The translations under genes were made by a program, and so were the position numbers. DNA of 64,000 bases from Bradyrhizobium sp. Rc3b (GTDB lineage: Bacteria; Pseudomonadota; Alphaproteobacteria; Rhizobiales; Xanthobacteraceae). Below are positions 15,517 through 24,720 of this stretch, one piece after another; within the stretch, counting starts at the first letter, position 1; the number at the start of each line of letters is the position of its first letter. The DNA is taken from assembly GCF_900114915.1 (NCBI RefSeq), contig NZ_FOUS01000016.1:1-64000 (forward strand), read 5' to 3'. Under the pieces are notes generated by a model, which was not told the origin of the DNA, made no database searches, and was given only the letters and a program-made list of their open reading frames with translations.

Positions 15517-18500
15517 ATGAAAATCACCCGCCTGCGCCTTCACGGCTTCAAGTCCTTCGTTGAGCCCACGGACTTCGTCATCGAGCCCGGCCTGACCGGC
15601 GTGGTTGGGCCCAACGGTTGCGGCAAGTCGAATCTCGTCGAAGCGCTGCGCTGGGCGATGGGTGAGACCTCGTATAAGTCGCTGCGCGCCGCCGACATGG
15701 ACGCGGTGATCTTCGCCGGCTCCGGCAACCGTCCCGCGCGCAACCACGCCGAAGTGACGATGACGATCGACAATGCCGATCGCACCGCGCCGGCGGCGAT
15801 GAACGACAGCCAGCTGCTCGAAATCTCCCGCCGCATCGAGCGCGAGGCGGGGTCGGTCTACCGCATCAACGGCCGCGACGTACGCGCCCGCGACGTGCAG
15901 ATCCTGTTTGCGGATGCCGCCACCGGCGCGCGTTCGCCGGCCCTCGTCCACCAGGGCAAGATCGGCGAGATCATCCAGGCCAAGCCCGAGCAGCGCCGCC
16001 GCGTGCTGGAAGACGCTGCCGGCGTCGCCGGTCTGCACGCCCGCCGCCACGAGGCCGAGCTGCGGCTGAAGGCGGCCGAAACCAACCTGACCCGCGTCGA
16101 GGACGTGATCGGCCAGCTCGCAGGACAAATGGAAGGCCTGAAGAAGCAGGCCCGCCAGGCCGTGCGCTACCGCGAGGTCGCGGCCAAGGTCCGCAAGGCC
16201 GAAGCTACGCTGTTTCATCTGCGCTGGATCGGCGCGCATGCCGACGTCAACGAATCCGGCCAGACCCATGACATCGCCGTCCGCGAGATGGCCGAGCGCA
16301 CCCAGCACCAGGCCGAAGCCGCCCGCATCCAGGCGATCCGCGCCGCCGAAATGCCGGCGCTGCGCGATGCCGAGGCGCGCGCCGCTGCAGGCTTGCAGCG
16401 CCTGACCAATGCCCGCGAGCTGCTCGACCGCGAGGAAGAGCGCGCCAAGGAGCGCGTCGCCGAGCTCGAGCGTCGTCTCGCCCAGTTCGAAGGCGATATC
16501 TCGCGCGCCCAGCAGCAGACCATGGACGCCGACGTCGCGCTGCAGCGGCTCGACACCGAAGACTCCGAACTGAAGGAAGAGATCAAGTCGCGCGTCGAGA
16601 AGCGCTCCGGTGTCGACGAGCGCGTCGGCGAAGCCGAGGCGGTGCTGACCGAAACCGAGCAGCAGTTCGCCGAGCTCACCACCGCGCTCGCCGACCTCAC
16701 CGCCAAGCGCAACCAGCTCGAGGCCAACGTCCGCACCCACCGCGACAAGCTCGCCCGGCTCGACCAGGAGATCGCGAACGTCGCAGCGGAAGAGCAGAAG
16801 CTTGCCGCCGAGACCGGCGGCTTCGGCGATCTCGACGAGCTGACCGCGACGGTCGAGACCGCGGAGCAGACGCTGGCCGCCTCGGAAGCCGCAGCGCAAG
16901 CGAGCGAAGCCGCCCACGTCGCGGCACGCCAGACGCTGGAATCCTCGCGCTCGCCGCTGGTCGAGGCCGACAAGCGCGCACAGCGGCTCGAAACCGAGGC
17001 GCGCACGATTTCCAAGATCCTCAACGGCGAGACCAAGAATCTGTGGCCGCCGATCATCGACGGCATCACCGTCGACAAGGGTTTTGAAAAGGCGATCGGC
17101 GCCGCGCTCGGCGACGATCTCGATGCCCCGATCGACCCGTCGGCGCCGATGCGCTGGACCAATGTCGGCCAGACCGACGGCGATCCGGAGCTGCCCGAAG
17201 GCGCCGTGCCGCTCGCCAATCATGTGCAGGCGCCGGCCGAGCTGACGCGCCGTCTGGCCCAGATCGGCGTGGTGCCGCGCGAGCGCGGTGCCGAGCTGGT
17301 CTCTCAGCTCAAGACCGGCCAGCGGCTGGTTTCGCCCGAGGGCGACGTCTGGCGCTGGGACGGTTTTGTCGCGGCCGCTCACGCCCCGACCGGCGCAGCG
17401 AGGCGCCTGGCCGAGCGCGCCCGCCTCGTCGACATCGAGAACGAGCTGGAGCAGGCCCGCATCGACGCGCAGATCAAGCGTCAGGCGCTGGAGAACGCCG
17501 AGTCCGAGCTGCAGATGGCGGCCAGCACCGAAGGCGCCAGCCGCGAAGCCTGGCGCGCCGCGCAGCGCGAGCTCAACGTCGCGCGCGAGCGTCATGCCAC
17601 CGCCGAGCGCGAGATCAGCCGCCATGCCGCGCGCAAGGCAACACTGTCGGAAGCGCACAGCCGTCTCGCCGCCGACCGCGCCGAGGCCGAAGCTGCGTAT
17701 GAATATGCCGAAGCCGGCATTTCCGAGCTGCCGTCGAGCGAGGACACCGAAACCCGTCTCGCCGCGGTCCGCAGCGACATCGAAGGCCATCGCCGCATGG
17801 CCGCCCAGGTCCGCGCCGAGGCGCAGGCGCTGGCGCGCGAGGCCGAGCTCGCCGACCGCCGCGTGCAGGCGATCCTGGCCGAGCGCACCGAGTGGCAGAA
17901 CCGCAAGGAGAGTGCGGCCTCCCACATCGACACCATCCAGGCCCGCATCGCCGAGCTCACGATCGAGCGCAGCGAGCTCGAAAACGCGCCGCAAGTGTTC
18001 GCCGAGAAGCGCAGCGCGCTGATCACCGAGATCGAATATGCGGAAAACGACCGCCGCATGGCCGCCGACGCGCTCGCCACCGCGGAGACCGCGATGGCCG
18101 AGACCGATCGCGTCGCCAAGCTGACCTTGGAGGCGCTCTCCAGCTCGCGCGAGGCCACCGCCCGCGCCGAGGAGCGCATGGAAGGCGCCCGGCGCCGGCT
18201 CGAGGACATCGAGCGCGAGATCCGCGACATGCTGGAAGTCGAGCCGCAAGCCGTCGCCGGCCTTGCCGAACTTGAGCCCGGTGCGGAGCTGCCGCCGCTG
18301 CACGACATCGAGGAAGACCTCGAGAAGATGCGCCGCGACCGCGAGCGCCTCGGCGCCGTCAATCTGCGCGCCGAGGAGGAGCTGCGCGAGGTCGAGACCC
18401 AGCACACCGGCCTCGTCACCGAACGCGACGACCTCGTCGAAGCCATCAAGCGGCTGCGCCAGGGCATCCAGAGCCTCAACAAGGAAGCGCGCGAGCGCCT

Positions 18501-18981
18501 CTTGACCTCGTTCGAGGTCGTCAACAACCACTTCAAGCGCCTGTTCGTCGAGCTGTTCGGCGGCGGCGAAGCGGCGCTGCACCTGATCGAGAGCGACGAC
18601 CCGCTGGAAGCCGGCCTCGAAATCATTGCGAAACCGCCGGGCAAGAAGCCGCAGACGCTGTCGCTGCTCTCGGGCGGCGAGCAGGCGTTGACCGCGATGG
18701 CGTTGATCTTCGCGGTGTTCCTCACCAACCCTTCGCCGATCTGCGTGCTGGACGAAGTCGACGCGCCGCTCGACGACCACAACGTCGAACGGTACTGCAA
18801 CCTGCTGCACGAGATGACCGGCTCGACCGACACGCGCTTCATCATCATCACGCACAATCCGATCACGATGGCGCGGATGAACCGCCTGTTCGGCGTCACC
18901 ATGGCCGAGCGCGGCGTCTCGCAGCTGGTGTCGGTCAGCCTGTCCGAAGCGGTGGACATCCTCGACCAGAACGTGGCGTGA
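15517..18981 (+). CDS. smc: Chromosome segregation protein SMC
   Basis: 1154-residue condensin ATPase. Walker A GPNGCGKSN is at 31-39 and the N-terminal head runs to about 170. A long coiled coil, the hinge (about 500-620, around GFVAAAHAPTGAARRL) and the return coiled coil follow. The C-terminal head has the ABC signature LLSGGEQALTAMALIFA near 1050 and Walker B/D-loop VLDEVDAPLDDHNV near 1078. SMC dimers with ScpA/ScpB organise the chromosome; scpAB are not in this window. The ATG at 15517 gives the family-typical MKITRLRLHGFKSF; a GTG two codons earlier is possible. Confidence 0.97.
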   Translation: MKITRLRLHGFKSFVEPTDFVIEPGLTGVVGPNGCGKSNLVEALRWAMGETSYKSLRAADMDAVIFAGSGNRPARNHAEVTMTIDNADRTAPAAMNDSQLLEISRRIEREAGSVYRINGRDVRARDVQILFADAATGARSPALVHQGKIGEIIQAKPEQRRRVLEDAAGVAGLHARRHEAELRLKAAETNLTRVEDVIGQLAGQMEGLKKQARQAVRYREVAAKVRKAEATLFHLRWIGAHADVNESGQTHDIAVREMAERTQHQAEAARIQAIRAAEMPALRDAEARAAAGLQRLTNARELLDREEERAKERVAELERRLAQFEGDISRAQQQTMDADVALQRLDTEDSELKEEIKSRVEKRSGVDERVGEAEAVLTETEQQFAELTTALADLTAKRNQLEANVRTHRDKLARLDQEIANVAAEEQKLAAETGGFGDLDELTATVETAEQTLAASEAAAQASEAAHVAARQTLESSRSPLVEADKRAQRLETEARTISKILNGETKNLWPPIIDGITVDKGFEKAIGAALGDDLDAPIDPSAPMRWTNVGQTDGDPELPEGAVPLANHVQAPAELTRRLAQIGVVPRERGAELVSQLKTGQRLVSPEGDVWRWDGFVAAAHAPTGAARRLAERARLVDIENELEQARIDAQIKRQALENAESELQMAASTEGASREAWRAAQRELNVARERHATAEREISRHAARKATLSEAHSRLAADRAEAEAAYEYAEAGISELPSSEDTETRLAAVRSDIEGHRRMAAQVRAEAQALAREAELADRRVQAILAERTEWQNRKESAASHIDTIQARIAELTIERSELENAPQVFAEKRSALITEIEYAENDRRMAADALATAETAMAETDRVAKLTLEALSSSREATARAEERMEGARRRLEDIEREIRDMLEVEPQAVAGLAELEPGAELPPLHDIEEDLEKMRRDRERLGAVNLRAEEELREVETQHTGLVTERDDLVEAIKRLRQGIQSLNKEARERLLTSFEVVNNHFKRLFVELFGGGEAALHLIESDDPLEAGLEIIAKPPGKKPQTLSLLSGGEQALTAMALIFAVFLTNPSPICVLDEVDAPLDDHNVERYCNLLHEMTGSTDTRFIIITHNPITMARMNRLFGVTMAERGVSQLVSVSLSEAVDILDQNVA

Positions 18982-19005
18982 CGCTGCGGTCGTTCCACAC
19001 CCATT

Positions 19006-19106
19006 GACGTCATCATCCGCGAAGGCGGATGATCCAGTACGCTGCGGCTTCTCGGTTGACGGCACTGTCTCGGAGTACTGGATGCCCCGCCTTCGCGGGG
19101 CATGAC
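19006..19106. repeat. Intergenic inverted repeat, family G
   Basis: Begins GACGTCATCATCCGCGAAGG and ends CCCGCCTTCGCGGGGCATGAC; the inner pair GATCCAGTAC / GTACTGGAT (with G:U) gives a second stem. It fills the smc to Rsm22 gene gap and touches the start of the latter. Only one copy in this window. Confidence 0.75.
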
Positions 19107-19111
19107 TGCGG

Positions 19112-20092
19112 ATGATGATAGCCCCCACCCTCCCCGCCGAACTCAAGGCCGCCCTCGACGGCAAGCTGCAGGGCTTCTCCCGCACCGACGCTGCACAACG
19201 GTCGCAGAAAATCTCGACCGCCTACCGCGCCGGCGGCGGCTCCGGCACCATCAAGACGGACTCCGATGCGCTCGCCTATGCGCTCGCGCGCATGCCGGCG
19301 ACCTACGCGGCCGTGGCCGCCAGCCTCAATGCGCTCACCGAGATTGCGCCCGATCTCGCCCCGGAAACGTTGCTCGATGTCGGCGCAGGTCCGGGCACCG
19401 CGAGCTGGGCCGCTGCGGAAGCCTTTCCATCGCTGCAGGATTTTACCCTGCTCGACGCCAACGCCACCTTGAGCCGGCTTGCACTCGAACTGGCGCGCGA
19501 CAGCTCACGATTGGCGGAGTGCCGCTATCTGCCCGGCGATGCCGGCGGCAACCTCACTGAAGTCTCGCCAGCCGATCTCGTCGTCGCCAGCTACGTCATC
19601 GGCGAGCTGGGCGAAAGCGACCAGCGCAAGCTCGCGGACGCGATGTGGGCAAAAGCGCGCCACGCGCTGGTCGTGATCGAGCCCGGCACGCCCGCCGGCA
19701 CCGCGCGCATCCTCGCCCTGCGGCAGCAGCTGATCGCGGCTGGCGCTTACGTCGCCGCCCCCTGCCCGCACGAAAAGCCCTGCCCGCTCACCGCGCCCGA
19801 CTGGTGCCATTTCAACCAGCGCCTGCCGCGCTCGCAGGCGCACCGCCAGATCAAGGGCGCCGAGATGCCGTTCGAGGACGAGCGTCTTATCTACGTCGCG
19901 CTGACCCGAACGCCGCCGACTACCCGTGCCGCGCGCGTGCTGGCGCCCCCGGATGTCGGCAAGGCCGAGATCACGGCCAAGCTCTGCACCGAGGACGGCG
20001 TCGCCATCACGAGGGTGCCTCGCCGCGACAAGGCCGCCTATGCTGGGGCACGCCGCTGGCGCTGGGGCGACGCTATTCTGTCCGAAAGTTAA
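19112..20092 (+). CDS. Rsm22-family SAM-dependent methyltransferase-like protein
   Basis: 326 residues. LLDVGAGPGTASWAA (about residues 87-101) is motif I of a Rossmann methyltransferase, and DLVVASYVIGEL is the motif IV region typical of Rsm22, the mitochondrial small-subunit ribosome assembly factor. APCPHEKPCPL plus DWCHFNQRLPRS form the Cys/His-rich segment that in this family may bind an Fe-S cluster. A role in small-subunit maturation is inferred from the family. Two tandem ATGs begin the gene; the first is annotated. Confidence 0.85.
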   Translation: MMIAPTLPAELKAALDGKLQGFSRTDAAQRSQKISTAYRAGGGSGTIKTDSDALAYALARMPATYAAVAASLNALTEIAPDLAPETLLDVGAGPGTASWAAAEAFPSLQDFTLLDANATLSRLALELARDSSRLAECRYLPGDAGGNLTEVSPADLVVASYVIGELGESDQRKLADAMWAKARHALVVIEPGTPAGTARILALRQQLIAAGAYVAAPCPHEKPCPLTAPDWCHFNQRLPRSQAHRQIKGAEMPFEDERLIYVALTRTPPTTRAARVLAPPDVGKAEITAKLCTEDGVAITRVPRRDKAAYAGARRWRWGDAILSES

Positions 20093-20230
20093 CCTCGTTC
20101 CGGACTTTTGCCTTGAACGCGGGCGGCTCCACATTCGACCAAGTCTTACCTCCCCTCTGCGCCGGGCTCTCATCCTGCGCCAATTTGGTCTAGGCTAGCG
20201 CCTGCCTTCTTCCCCCTTCAGGAGTTCTCC

Positions 20231-20791
20231 ATGTCGACCGGCTGGATCGTTCTCGGCGTCATCGTCGTCCTCGCGCTGTTCGCCTTCAGCGCCTACAACC
20301 GCCTGGTGGCGCTGAGCCAGCGCGTCGGCCAGGCCTTTGCCGATATCGACGTGCAGCTCAAGCAGCGCCACGACCTGATTCCGAACCTGGTCGAGACGGT
20401 GAAGGGCTACGCCTCGCATGAGCGCGGCACGCTCGACGATGTCATCAAGGCACGCAATTCGGCGATGTCGGCGCAGGGGCCGGCGCAGGTTTCTGCGGCC
20501 GAGAACCAGCTGTCCGGCGCGCTCGGCCGGCTGATCGCGCTGTCGGAGGCCTATCCCGACCTCAAGGCCAACGCCAATTTCCAGCAACTCGCATCCGAGC
20601 TTTCCGACCTCGAGAACAAGATCGCGGCGAGCCGCCGCTTCTTCAACAACGCGGTCCAGGAATACAACACCGGCATCCAGCAGCTGCCCGCCGCCTTGTT
20701 CGCAGGCATGTTCGGCTTCACCAGGAAGGACTTCTTCGATCTCGGCGCCAGCCGCACCGAGGTCGAGGCCGCGCCGCAGGTGAAGTTCTGA
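20231..20791 (+). CDS. lemA: LemA family protein
   Basis: 186-residue LemA protein. One N-terminal transmembrane helix (about residues 4-24) is followed by the conserved YNRLVALSQRVGQAFADIDVQLKQRHDLIPNLVETVKGYASHE block and a long helical domain ending ARRFFNNAVQEYN-like sequence (here SRRFFNNAVQEYNTGI). LemA is a four-helix-bundle membrane protein of unclear function often next to M48 or DUF2207 genes. GGAG precedes the ATG. It is 34 bases upstream of the M48 protease gene, so the two form an operon. Confidence 0.93.
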   Translation: MSTGWIVLGVIVVLALFAFSAYNRLVALSQRVGQAFADIDVQLKQRHDLIPNLVETVKGYASHERGTLDDVIKARNSAMSAQGPAQVSAAENQLSGALGRLIALSEAYPDLKANANFQQLASELSDLENKIAASRRFFNNAVQEYNTGIQQLPAALFAGMFGFTRKDFFDLGASRTEVEAAPQVKF

Positions 20792-20825
20792 TCTTGAGCC
20801 GATAGGCCGGCAGGGCACCCGCGTC

Positions 20826-22049
20826 ATGGCCGCGTATGGACTCTACACGCACATCGCCTCGAACAAGCTTCGTTCGATGCTGCTGCTCGCCGGCCTGTTC
20901 ATGCTGGTCTACGTGCTGGTCTATGCTGGCGCGCTGGTCGCCGAAGTCGTCATCAACGGCAATGAGACCGTCGTCTATTACCTGAGGCGCGCCCTCCACG
21001 ATCTGATCGTGGCCGCGCCGGTTGCGACGATCGTGGCGGCGGCCTGGGTCGTGATCGCCTATTTCTTCCACCAGTCGATGATCGACGCGGTGACCGGCGG
21101 CCACGACGTCACGAGGCAGGAGGAGCCGCGGCTCTACAATCTGCTGGAAAACCTCTGCATCTCGCGCGGCATCACCATGCCGAAGCTGAAGATCATGGAG
21201 AGCCCGGCGCTGAACGCGTTCGCGACCGGCCTCAATCCGCGGCAATATTCGATCACCGTCACCACGGGTCTCCTCGATGCCCTGAACGACAAGGAGATCG
21301 AGGCGGTGCTGGGCCACGAGCTGACCCACATCAAGAACGGCGATGTGCAGCTGATGGTGGTCGCCGTCATCATCGCCGGCGTGGTCGGCTTCTTCGGCGA
21401 ATTGTTCTTCCGCCTGTTCACCAATTTCAACTGGAGCTCCGGCTCCGGCGGCTCATGGTCCTCGGGCTCCTCCTCGTCGTCGCGGTCGTCCTCCTCCTCG
21501 AGCGACAACAAGAGTTCCGGCGGCGGCGCGGTAATCGTGATCATCATCGCGATCGTGCTGATCGTGGTGGCCTGGCTGCTGTCCCAGGTGGTCAAGCTCG
21601 CACTGTCACGTTCGCGCGAATATCTCGCCGACGCCGGCTCCGTCGAGCTGACGAAAGACCCTGATGCGATGATCTCGGCGCTGCGCAAGATCGAGAATCG
21701 CGGCGAGCTGCCCGGCGCGACCTCGGCCGTGATGGAGCTCTGCGTCGACAATCCCCGCGAGGGCTTTGCCGATCTGTTCGCGACCCACCCATCCGTGCAG
21801 TCCCGGGTCGACGCGCTGGTCAAGTTTGCCGGCGGCCACGATCCTGGCCCGCGGCCGCTGGCCGAGGAAACGGAGGAGCCCGAGGCGCAAGCCGACCTGC
21901 AGGACGCCCCACCGCCGCTGCGTCATGGCCCGTGGGACGACGCCAGCGGCCCGGCCGCTCCTCCGCCGCCCCTGCCCGCACCCGGCCCCTCGGAGACCGC
22001 GAGCAGCAAGCCTACAGGCAATCTCATGGGTCCCTGGGGCCGTCATTAA
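20826..22049 (+). CDS. Membrane M48 family metalloprotease
   Basis: 407-residue HtpX-like zinc protease. Hydrophobic segments lie at about 18-42 and 60-81; HELTH at 164-168 is the zinc motif, a further membrane segment at about 173-195 follows it, and another is near 242-262. Between the last two is a striking Ser/Gly-only loop of about 30 residues (216-246), and the C-terminus is a Pro-rich tail of about 40 residues. SREYLADAGSVELTKDPDAM carries the third zinc ligand region. It pairs with LemA. Function is probably membrane-protein quality control, but a LemA-specific role is possible. Confidence 0.88.
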   Translation: MAAYGLYTHIASNKLRSMLLLAGLFMLVYVLVYAGALVAEVVINGNETVVYYLRRALHDLIVAAPVATIVAAAWVVIAYFFHQSMIDAVTGGHDVTRQEEPRLYNLLENLCISRGITMPKLKIMESPALNAFATGLNPRQYSITVTTGLLDALNDKEIEAVLGHELTHIKNGDVQLMVVAVIIAGVVGFFGELFFRLFTNFNWSSGSGGSWSSGSSSSSRSSSSSSDNKSSGGGAVIVIIIAIVLIVVAWLLSQVVKLALSRSREYLADAGSVELTKDPDAMISALRKIENRGELPGATSAVMELCVDNPREGFADLFATHPSVQSRVDALVKFAGGHDPGPRPLAEETEEPEAQADLQDAPPPLRHGPWDDASGPAAPPPPLPAPGPSETASSKPTGNLMGPWGRH

Positions 22050-22176
22050 GCACGCGATGTCCTGCCATGCGCGGCGGGTTTCGCCGCGATTGGGAAAAAC
22101 TTCGGGAATTGCCGTATCGACATGCCGAGGATTTGAATTCTCCCTTGTTTCTGCCATGTTCGCGCCCAACAGCAGA

Positions 22177-22198
22177 CTTGGGACATCCTTGGGACATC
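22177..22198 (+). repeat. Tandem 11-bp repeat upstream of the ParA-like gene
   Basis: CTTGGGACATC occurs twice in direct tandem without mismatch, a period of about one helical turn. It ends 56 bases before the start of the first P-loop ATPase gene, where a promoter would lie. An operator is an inference. Confidence 0.7.
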
Positions 22199-22254
22199 GA
22201 TTTGGGGCCCGGCCGATTGCGACCTCGCGATCGGGGGCGCGTTAGGGGACAGCA

Positions 22255-23007
22255 ATGGCAAAGCCGGCAGTGGTTGTGGTGGGCGCGGACAAGGGCGGGG
22301 TCGGCAAGACCACGGTGTCGCGGACCTTGCTCGATTATTTTTCCGCCAACAACGTGCCGACGCGCGCCTTCGACACGGAATCGCCGCGCGGAACCCTGAA
22401 GCGCTTCCACCCCGACATCACCGAGATCGTCGACATGACGACGACATCGGACCAGATGAAGATCTTCGACACACTTAACGCGGTGAGCCCGTCGGTGACC
22501 GTGATCGACGTTCGCGCGGGCCTGCTCTCGCCTGCGCTGGCTTCGCTGCGCGACATCGGCTTCCTCGACGCCGCCAAGGCCGGCCAGATCACCTTCGCGG
22601 TGTTCCACATCCTCGGACCCTCGATCGCCTCGCTGGAGGAGATCGCCGAGACCGCCGGCTTCATGACCGGCGCAAAATATTTCCTGGTGAAGAACTTCAT
22701 CAACGACACCCAGTTCTTCCAATGGGACCAGGCGACCTACAATTCCTACTTCCACCGCATTAAGGACGCGACCGAGCTGACCATCCCCAAGCTCAACGAA
22801 ATGGCCTATGAGCAGGTCGAAGTGTCCTCCGTCCCGTTCCTGAAATTCGTCGCCAACAAGGGCATCAGCGACGAGGCCGCGAACTATTCCTTCGTGCTGC
22901 GCGGCTATGTCCGGCACTGGCTGGCGAATGTCTGGAGCGAGTTCGACCGGATCCGGCTGACTGACATCGTGGGTTCGAAGCCCGTCACCCGAAACAGCGA
23001 AAAATAG
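22255..23007 (+). CDS. ParA/MinD-like P-loop ATPase
   Basis: 250 residues. GADKGGVGKTT (9-19) is a deviant Walker A box with the signature lysine of ParA/MinD/ArsA ATPases (here the K before GG), and VTVIDVRAGLLSPAL is the Walker A-prime/switch region with its Asp. The C-terminal half (from about residue 130) has no recognised motif. There is no ParB or MinE gene next to it and no parS-like site was seen, so it is an orphan. AGGGGA precedes the ATG. The next gene, 60 bases on, is a second P-loop protein; the pair is probably one operon. Function unknown. Confidence 0.75.
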   Translation: MAKPAVVVVGADKGGVGKTTVSRTLLDYFSANNVPTRAFDTESPRGTLKRFHPDITEIVDMTTTSDQMKIFDTLNAVSPSVTVIDVRAGLLSPALASLRDIGFLDAAKAGQITFAVFHILGPSIASLEEIAETAGFMTGAKYFLVKNFINDTQFFQWDQATYNSYFHRIKDATELTIPKLNEMAYEQVEVSSVPFLKFVANKGISDEAANYSFVLRGYVRHWLANVWSEFDRIRLTDIVGSKPVTRNSEK

Positions 23008-23067
23008 TTGCGCAAGCAGGGCTGATACGGCTGGATTGGTCGCCAGGTTCGACTGATATAGCTGCCG

Positions 23068-23736
23068 ATGCCCGCAACGCCCGTCTACATCATCTGCTCG
23101 CCCCGCCCGCAGGTCGGCAAGACACTGCTGGCGCGGCTGCTTGCCGAATTTCTGCTGCTCAAGAACGGCAATGTCGCGGCCTTCGACGTCAATCTGAAGG
23201 AACCGTCGCTGCTCGACTACCTGCCAAAGATCACGGAGACCGCCGACGTGATCGATACCTACGGCAAGATGCAGCTGATGGACCGCGTCATCGTCGATGA
23301 CGGCATGGCCAAGGTGATCGACCTCGGCTTCCACGCCTTCGACGAGTTCTTCAAGATGACCGACGAAATCGGCCTCTTGAAGGAGGCCGCCCGCCGCCAC
23401 GTCGCACCACAGATCCTGTTCGTCGCCGACACCGACCGCGCCTCGGCCCGCGCCCACGAGATGCTGCGCGGGCAGATCCCGCGGATGAACCTGATCACCG
23501 TGGACAATGAATATGTCGTGCGCGGCGAGCTGCCGGCCGCGATGGCCGGCGGCCGCCTGTTCCGCCTGCCTGCCTTGCCCGGCTTCCTCAAGACCTATGT
23601 CGACCGGCTGAACTTCTCCTTCACCGGCTATCTGCGCCAAGAGAAGGACGCGTCGACCGAGCTGCACCAATGGACCCGGCGGAATTACTTTGCTTTCCGC
23701 GAGCTCGAGCTCAGCCTGATCCTGCAGCGATCCTAG
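23068..23736 (+). CDS. Second P-loop ATPase-like protein, partner of the preceding gene
   Basis: 222 residues. IICSPRPQVGKTLLARLLAEFLL near the N-terminus is a Walker A, but where ParA proteins have KGGVGKT this has RPQVGKT, so the signature lysine is replaced by arginine. A DVNLKEPSLLDYLP segment and FVADTDRASARAHEMLRGQIPRMNLITVDNEYVVRGELPAA follow. No other family motif is recognised. It lies directly after the ParA-like gene with no visible promoter. Walker A geometry suggests nucleotide binding, but hydrolysis is uncertain. Confidence 0.7.
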   Translation: MPATPVYIICSPRPQVGKTLLARLLAEFLLLKNGNVAAFDVNLKEPSLLDYLPKITETADVIDTYGKMQLMDRVIVDDGMAKVIDLGFHAFDEFFKMTDEIGLLKEAARRHVAPQILFVADTDRASARAHEMLRGQIPRMNLITVDNEYVVRGELPAAMAGGRLFRLPALPGFLKTYVDRLNFSFTGYLRQEKDASTELHQWTRRNYFAFRELELSLILQRS

Positions 23737-23822
23737 ATAATTTCACCCGGATAATATTGACTGCGGGTTGAAGCGGGCTTATTGAGGCGGACATCGGTAT
23801 CCCCTCAGCAAGGCCTGTCACC

Positions 23823-24155
23823 GTGAGCATCGACCGGAAAGCAGCGATCGCCGCCTACAAGGAGCGAAAGACCATCGCGGGCGTCTATGTCGTCCGCTGT
23901 GCGGCCTCCGGCGAGGCCTGGGTCGGCCAGGCACCGAACCTCGAGACGATCCAGAACCGCATCTGGTTCTCGCTACGCCAAGGCAGCCACACCTGCCGCA
24001 GCCTCCAGGCTGCCTGGAATGCGCATGGCGAGGCCGGCCTGACCTTTGGCGAATGCGAGCGCCTGGAGGATGAGGAAACCGCCTATGTCAGGAACGCACT
24101 CCTGAAGGAGCGCCTGCTGCATTGGCGGGATGAACTGAAGGCCGAGGCGATCTGA
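23823..24155 (+). CDS. Small GIY-YIG domain protein
   Basis: 110 residues from a GTG start. AGVYVVRCAASGEAWVGQAPNLE near residues 19-41 matches the first two strands of a GIY-YIG nuclease (GVY ... WVG), and the conserved Arg/Glu positions could be R48 and E78, though this is uncertain. It is a single-domain protein of the type widespread in Rhizobiales. Catalytic competence is not shown. It is convergent with apt, whose stop is 17 bases away. Confidence 0.7.
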   Translation: MSIDRKAAIAAYKERKTIAGVYVVRCAASGEAWVGQAPNLETIQNRIWFSLRQGSHTCRSLQAAWNAHGEAGLTFGECERLEDEETAYVRNALLKERLLHWRDELKAEAI

Positions 24156-24171
24156 AGATCGCGGCGACCTC

Positions 24172-24711
24172 TCAGTGTCCCTCGAACGTCATCAGCGTTC
24201 GCACGGGCACGTCCATGGCGCGCAGCTTGGCGGCGCCGCCGAGCTCGGGCAAGTCGATGATGAAGCAGGCGGCGACGACGTTGGCGCCGATCTGGCGCAG
24301 CAGCTTCACCGCGCCCTCCGCGGTGCCGCCGGTGGCGATGAGGTCGTCGACCAGGATGACGCGCTCGCCGGGCTGGATCGCGTCGACATGCATCTCCATC
24401 TCGTCGATGCCGTATTCGAGCGAGTAGGCGATGCGCACGGTGGTGTGCGGCAGCTTGCCTTTCTTGCGGATCGGCACGAAGCCGGCCGAGAGCTGGTGCG
24501 CCACTGCGCCGCCGATGATGAAGCCACGCGCCTCCATGCCTGCGACCTTGTCGATCTTGTTGCCGGCCCAGGGATTGACGAGCTCGTCCACCGCGCGGCG
24601 GAACGCGCGCGCGTCAGCGAGCAGGGTCGTGATGTCGCGGAACATGATCCCCGGCTTGGGATAGTCGGGGATGGTCCGGACGCTCGCCTTGATATCGTGG
24701 TCAAAGGTCAT
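24172..24711 (-). CDS. apt: Adenine phosphoribosyltransferase
   Basis: 179 residues. Apt converts adenine and PRPP to AMP (purine salvage). The N-terminal DYPKPGIMFRDITTLLADARAFR is the apt signature, and ERVILVDDLIATGGTAEGAVKLL (about 117-139) is the PRPP-binding loop. MEARGFIIGGAVAHQLSAGFVPIRKKGKLP lies in the middle, as usual. GAGAGG sits at the stop of trpE(G), nine bases upstream, so translation may be coupled to it. Confidence 0.97.
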   Translation of the reverse strand: MTFDHDIKASVRTIPDYPKPGIMFRDITTLLADARAFRRAVDELVNPWAGNKIDKVAGMEARGFIIGGAVAHQLSAGFVPIRKKGKLPHTTVRIAYSLEYGIDEMEMHVDAIQPGERVILVDDLIATGGTAEGAVKLLRQIGANVVAACFIIDLPELGGAAKLRAMDVPVRTLMTFEGH

Positions 24712-24720
24712 TGGTGCCTC

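Noticed and set aside
15277..19185. 1302-codon open frame on the minus strand opposite smc
   Set aside because: It is a mirror of smc caused by high GC at third positions; its translation is low-complexity Arg/Gly/Leu/Ala-rich with no family motif, while the plus-strand frame has all SMC motifs.
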